DNA of 17,279 nt from an uncultured Burkholderiales bacterium (GTDB lineage: Bacteria > Pseudomonadota > Gammaproteobacteria > Burkholderiales > Burkholderiaceae_D). Positions 14,829 to 17,279 of the stretch are shown here, piece after piece; position 1 is the stretch's first letter; each line of letters opens with the position of its first letter. A program made the position numbers and the translations under genes. The notes under the pieces were generated by a model. It worked only from the letters and a program-made list of their open reading frames with translations. It was not told the DNA's origin and did no database searches. The DNA is taken from contig CALMOR010000142.1 of NCBI GenBank assembly GCA_937872165.1, positions 37,032 through 54,310 of the forward strand, given 5' to 3'.

Positions 14829-14979
14829 CGGAGATTCACTTCATGAAAGCACGGAGGCCCTGCAGGGACCCCGCGCGTTGATCCTTCGCGCATCCGTGCG
14901 CGGTACGCCACGAAGGATGCACGGTTCGTGCCGCGATCCTCGCGACGGCGACCGCGACGGCCGAGGTGCGACCGAGTGG
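14829..14979. promoter_or_regulatory. wzx upstream region with dyads and direct repeat
   Basis: This 151-bp gap carries promoter P3, the perfect 8-bp inverted repeat ATCCTTCG (14881-14888) / CGAAGGAT (14911-14918), an overlapping competing repeat GCATCC (14890-14895) / GGATGC (14915-14920), and the palindrome CCCTGCAGGG (14858-14867) in the wzx leader. CGCGACGGC is directly repeated at 14941-14949 and 14953-14961, upstream of P3. No U-rich terminator for the GT2 gene is visible. Confidence 0.5.
14908..14933 (-). promoter_or_regulatory. Predicted sigma-54 promoter P3 for wzx
   Basis: On the minus strand CGGCACGAACCGTGCA has GG (14932-14931) and GC (14920-14919) exactly 10 nt apart. The -24 element matches TGGCACG at 6 of 7 positions, and the -12 element is GTGCA (one mismatch to TTGCA). 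The predicted start is near 14907, leaving a 79-nt leader. The following block ATCCTTCGTGG closely resembles the TCCCTTCGTAG at the same place in P1. Confidence 0.62.
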
Positions 14980-15990
14980 TTACTGCCGGCGACTCAGCCG
15001 CCGTCGGATACGATGCAGCGCATAGCCGAAACGCGACGCAGTGTAACCGGGCAGGCGTCCGAGCACCGCCCGCAACTCGTCGCGCAGGGTCGCGTTCGGC
15101 GGCCGTTCCGCCGCCGCCCTGCGGGCCTTCTCGAACGCTTCGTTGACGCGGTGTCTCGATCGCCTGTTCAAGGCTCGCGCCTTACCCGACACCTTCGCAT
15201 AGGCGCGGAAGCGTTCGTACGCCGGCGCTTTCCGCATGCGATTGAGCTCGATGAGAGCGTCGAGGACTTCGGACCTGAACTTGCGGCCGCGGTTCGCCTC
15301 GCTCGCCGAGCCCCTGTGCACCCGGAACGAGACGAGCTCGCGGCCCACGTAGACGACGCCGACGTTCGAGCCAAGCCGATTCCACATCTCGCTGTCGCAG
15401 AACTGGACCAGCATCGGATCGAACGGTCCGTAGCGTTCGAAGAGTCGCCGGTCGATCATCGTCACCGACGGCTCGCCGACGATGTTCCATCCGAGGTCGC
15501 CGAGCTTCGCGTCGGAATACTCGTCCGCCGTCAGTCGACGCCCGCTGCCGTAGATGCGATCGAGGACCGCGCGATGATCGGCATACTCGCGGACCAGCGA
15601 AGCATCGATCCCGCCTTCGAAGAGCAGCTTCCGGGCGCACGCCACGAAGCCGTCGCTGGTGTTTCCGGCGGCGAGCATTTCGGCGAGGCACTCGACGTCC
15701 ATCAGGTCGTCCTGGAACAGATACTTGATCCATCGACCGCGAGCGAGGGCGAGGCACCGGTTCCAGTTGCCGACCAGCCCGAGGTTCCGCTCGTTGACGT
15801 GGACCTGGAAGCGCGCATCGGAGGCGGCCCGGCGACGGGCGAGCGCCACGCCGGCATCGGTCGAACAGTCGTCGACGACGAGGACCTCGAAGTCGCCGAA
15901 CGACTGTGCCGCTATGCTGGCGAGGCAGGCGTCGAGATAGTCTTCTCCGTTGTAGATCGGAACGCAGACGGATATGAGCGGTGTATTCAT
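14980..15990 (-). CDS. Glycosyltransferase family 2
   Basis: A 336-residue GT-A-fold inverting glycosyltransferase (PF00535). The nucleotide-binding half has LISVCVPIYNGEDYLDACL (5-23), VLVVDDCSTD (36-45) and the metal-site motif KYLFQDDLMD (89-98, D94/D95). GEPSVTMIDRRLFERYGPFD and the following DSEMWNRL are acceptor-side landmarks. The C-terminal tail is very basic (YALHRIRRRLSRRQ), as in membrane-associated transferases. ATG 15990 is chosen because the family core begins five residues later. An upstream in-frame ATG at 16053 would add 21 residues that overlap the divergent gene and have AT-rich codons. It lies upstream of wzx on the same strand (151-nt gap) and is divergent from the RgpF-like gene with only 57 nt between starts. 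It should add one sugar to the repeat unit. Confidence 0.93.
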   Translation of the reverse strand: MNTPLISVCVPIYNGEDYLDACLASIAAQSFGDFEVLVVDDCSTDAGVALARRRAASDARFQVHVNERNLGLVGNWNRCLALARGRWIKYLFQDDLMDVECLAEMLAAGNTSDGFVACARKLLFEGGIDASLVREYADHRAVLDRIYGSGRRLTADEYSDAKLGDLGWNIVGEPSVTMIDRRLFERYGPFDPMLVQFCDSEMWNRLGSNVGVVYVGRELVSFRVHRGSASEANRGRKFRSEVLDALIELNRMRKAPAYERFRAYAKVSGKARALNRRSRHRVNEAFEKARRAAAERPPNATLRDELRAVLGRLPGYTASRFGYALHRIRRRLSRRQ

Positions 15991-16047
15991 CGACCTGTCG
16001 ATGTCGAACAGTGCATTGAAAGAAAGATCGGAAAAGTGACGAGTCGC
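15991..16047. promoter_or_regulatory. Short AT-richer divergent intergenic region
   Basis: These 57 bp separate the divergent starts of the GT2 and RgpF-like genes. The plus strand around 16013-16037 (GCATTGAAAGAAAGATCGG and onward) is clearly more AT-rich than its surroundings, as expected for a promoter. I could not place a -10/-35 pair or a -24/-12 pair on either strand. Confidence 0.4.
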
Positions 16048-16950
16048 ATGCATCGCCTGAGGGAGAAGAAGACGCGCCTACGAAACTGGATGCTGCGCAA
16101 AGGGCTGTTGCCGGTCACGCCGCTCGATACGTTCGGAATCTGGTTGCGCGAACCGCCGCCTCTGCATTCGCGCAGGGTCTGCGTCCTCGTCTGTTTCTCG
16201 GTGGACGGAACGGTTTCCGAGCATACCCTTTTCCTCGCCCGCAGCTGGCACCTGCAGGATTTCGCCGTCATTCTCGTCATTGCGACCGACCGTCCCGAAA
16301 CGGTCGCATTGTCGCCGGACATTCATCCGCAATTGGAAGGAATCCTGATTCGTCGGAATTCGGGTTACGACTTCGGTTCGTGGGCCACGGCAATCCGGTA
16401 TCGGCCGGACCTGCTCGAAGCCACGCTGCTCGCGCTCGCCAACGACAGCCTCTACGGCCCGCTCTCGAGTTTCGCCGGTCTGCTGCGACGGGTGGACGAG
16501 TCCGACGCGGACATGATCGGCATGACCGACAGCTACGAATATCAACATCACATCCAGAGTTTCCTGGTCTTCTACAAGCCGCGCGCATTGAAGAGCGTCG
16601 CGTTCACCCGCTTCTGGCGCGGCATCCGGGGAGGCGAGCGCGAGGCGACCATCCAGCGCGCGGAGCTCCCGCAACTGGCCGCGATGCGGGCCGCCGGACT
16701 CGCCGTCGACATCCTCTTTCCGCATACGCCGGGCCTGCTCACGAATCCGACCCTGCTGCACTGGAAGGAACTTCTTCACGATGGATTTCCCTTCGTGAAG
16801 GTGCAGTTGCTGCGCGAGAACCCCTGGGGCGCCGACATCGCCGGCTGGGACGTCGTCATGCGCGAGCACGGCTACGATCCGGCGATGGTCCGCACCCATC
16901 TCGGCCCCCTCTATGCAGGCTCGGCGGCCGCGAAGGCCGTCGCGCGCTGA
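16048..16950 (+). CDS. RgpF-like protein (rhamnan synthesis F family)
   Basis: 300 residues from ATG 16048. The sequence follows the PF05045 pattern: VCVLVCFSVDGTVSEHTLFL (44-63), FAVILVIATD, then ILIRRNSGYDFGSWATAI, LLALANDSLYGPL, DMIGMTDSYEYQHHIQSFLV and GLLTNPTLLHWKELL. Family members occur in rhamnan and O-polysaccharide loci and are regarded as glycosyltransferases; RgpF of streptococci is needed for rhamnose-glucose polysaccharide. GTG at 16036 is an in-frame alternative start (four residues longer), and GACGAG before 16048 is a weak ribosome site. The family suggests, but does not prove, rhamnose in the polymer; no rml (dTDP-rhamnose) genes are in the window. It is convergent with the partial gene at the right edge. 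Confidence 0.88.
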   Translation: MHRLREKKTRLRNWMLRKGLLPVTPLDTFGIWLREPPPLHSRRVCVLVCFSVDGTVSEHTLFLARSWHLQDFAVILVIATDRPETVALSPDIHPQLEGILIRRNSGYDFGSWATAIRYRPDLLEATLLALANDSLYGPLSSFAGLLRRVDESDADMIGMTDSYEYQHHIQSFLVFYKPRALKSVAFTRFWRGIRGGEREATIQRAELPQLAAMRAAGLAVDILFPHTPGLLTNPTLLHWKELLHDGFPFVKVQLLRENPWGADIAGWDVVMREHGYDPAMVRTHLGPLYAGSAAAKAVAR

Positions 16951-16955
16951 CGTCC

Positions 16956-16990
16956 GCACGCATCGACGCATCGCACGCATCGCACGCATC
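16956..16990. repeat. Short tandem repeat, 9-bp GCACGCATC unit
   Basis: Copies are at 16956-16964, 16965-16972 (GACGCATC, one base short), 16973-16981 and 16982-16990. The array fills the 38-bp gap between two convergent genes and runs into the stop codon of the minus-strand gene (16989-16991). It shows no CRISPR-like spacers. It is probably a slippage-prone microsatellite. Confidence 0.85.
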
Positions 16991-17279
16991 ACGACGACCC
17001 GCCCTTCGCATCGCGGCGCTTGTTCGCCAGATGGCGAAGGAGGTCGCCCAATGCGGTCGGCATGATCTTCCAGGGAATGATCGCCATCAGATCCGCGAGC
17101 GGACGGCGCCTCTTCGGCTTGATCATCTGCCGAAAGACGATACTGCGCCGATTGGCGCCGCCGATGATTTCGTAATTGGCGGAAATCGCATCGCGAATGG
17201 TCGTCAGATCGGTCTTCGACAATGCATAAGGTCGATAAGCGGTCAATTCCAGCAGTTTCGCGGCGGTCGAAGCCGCGAG
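16989..17279 (-). CDS. C-terminal end of an unidentified protein (5' end outside window)
   Basis: 96 codons plus the stop are visible, and the frame is open to the right edge (LAASTAAKLLELTAYRPYAL), so a short ORF starting at TTG 17246 is unlikely to be the whole gene. The visible part has YEIIGGANRRSIVFRQMIKP, a basic patch (KPKRRR), LADLMAIIPWKIMP and a basic C-terminal tail (RHLANKRRDAKGGSS). A tail of this kind is common at the end of membrane-associated glycosyltransferases, and the locus supports that, but I recognise no family. It is convergent with the RgpF-like gene. Confidence 0.75.
   Translation of the reverse strand, partial: LAASTAAKLLELTAYRPYALSKTDLTTIRDAISANYEIIGGANRRSIVFRQMIKPKRRRPLADLMAIIPWKIMPTALGDLLRHLANKRRDAKGGSS

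Noticed and set aside
16956..16990. CRISPR-like array
   Set aside because: The units are 9 bp and contiguous, without spacers.

Overview
This window is part of an exopolysaccharide (capsule/O-unit-like) biosynthesis and export locus from a high-GC Gram-negative bacterium. The EpsF-like chain-length protein and the EpsG-type kinase with an N-terminal MshEN-like domain are a pairing I know mainly from Betaproteobacteria (the Methylobacillus eps type, often linked to exosortase/PEP-CTERM systems). A betaproteobacterium is therefore the best guess, but it is an inference without an rRNA or a search. No tRNA, rRNA, IS element, CRISPR array or plasmid/phage gene was seen. The longest stretch without a gene is 247 bp (11299-11545).

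Layout. (1) 1-9357, minus strand: a tight eight-gene operon read right to left. It runs epsF-like chain-length determinant, epsG-like ATPase, GT2-type glycosyltransferase, Wzy/WaaL-type polymerase, acyltransferase-3, NAD-dependent sugar epimerase/reductase, GT4 glycosyltransferase, and a secreted protein of unknown function cut by the window edge. Successive genes overlap by 3-4 nt or are separated by 11-27 nt. (2) 9550-11298, minus: a GMC-type FAD oxidoreductase. (3) 11546-13346, plus: a GT14 (Branch/Core-2-like) glycosyltransferase and a GT-A/DUF707-like protein. (4) 13362-15990, minus: a Wzx-type flippase and, upstream of it, a GT2 glycosyltransferase. (5) 16048-16950, plus: an RgpF-like (rhamnan synthesis F) protein. 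(6) 16989-17279, minus: the C-terminal end of an unidentified protein that enters from beyond the right edge.

How they fit together. The glycosyltransferases would build a lipid-linked repeat unit, the acyltransferase and epimerase would decorate or supply it, Wzx would flip it, the Wzy-type protein would polymerise it, and EpsF/EpsG would set chain length. The initiating phosphoglycosyl transferase, the outer-membrane exporter (Wza/EpsE-type) and any regulator are not in this window and presumably lie outside it.

The most notable signal is regulatory. Three separate start regions (epsF, the GT14 gene and wzx) each carry a sequence with the -24/-12 geometry of a sigma-54 promoter (GG-N10-GC) on the correct strand, with predicted starts 79-90 nt before the start codon. 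Two of them share an additional block between -12 and +1. This suggests that polymer assembly genes on both strands are switched together by RpoN and an enhancer-binding activator. The second notable point is that the EpsG-like ATPase has alanine where the Walker A lysine should be and has no C-terminal tyrosine cluster.
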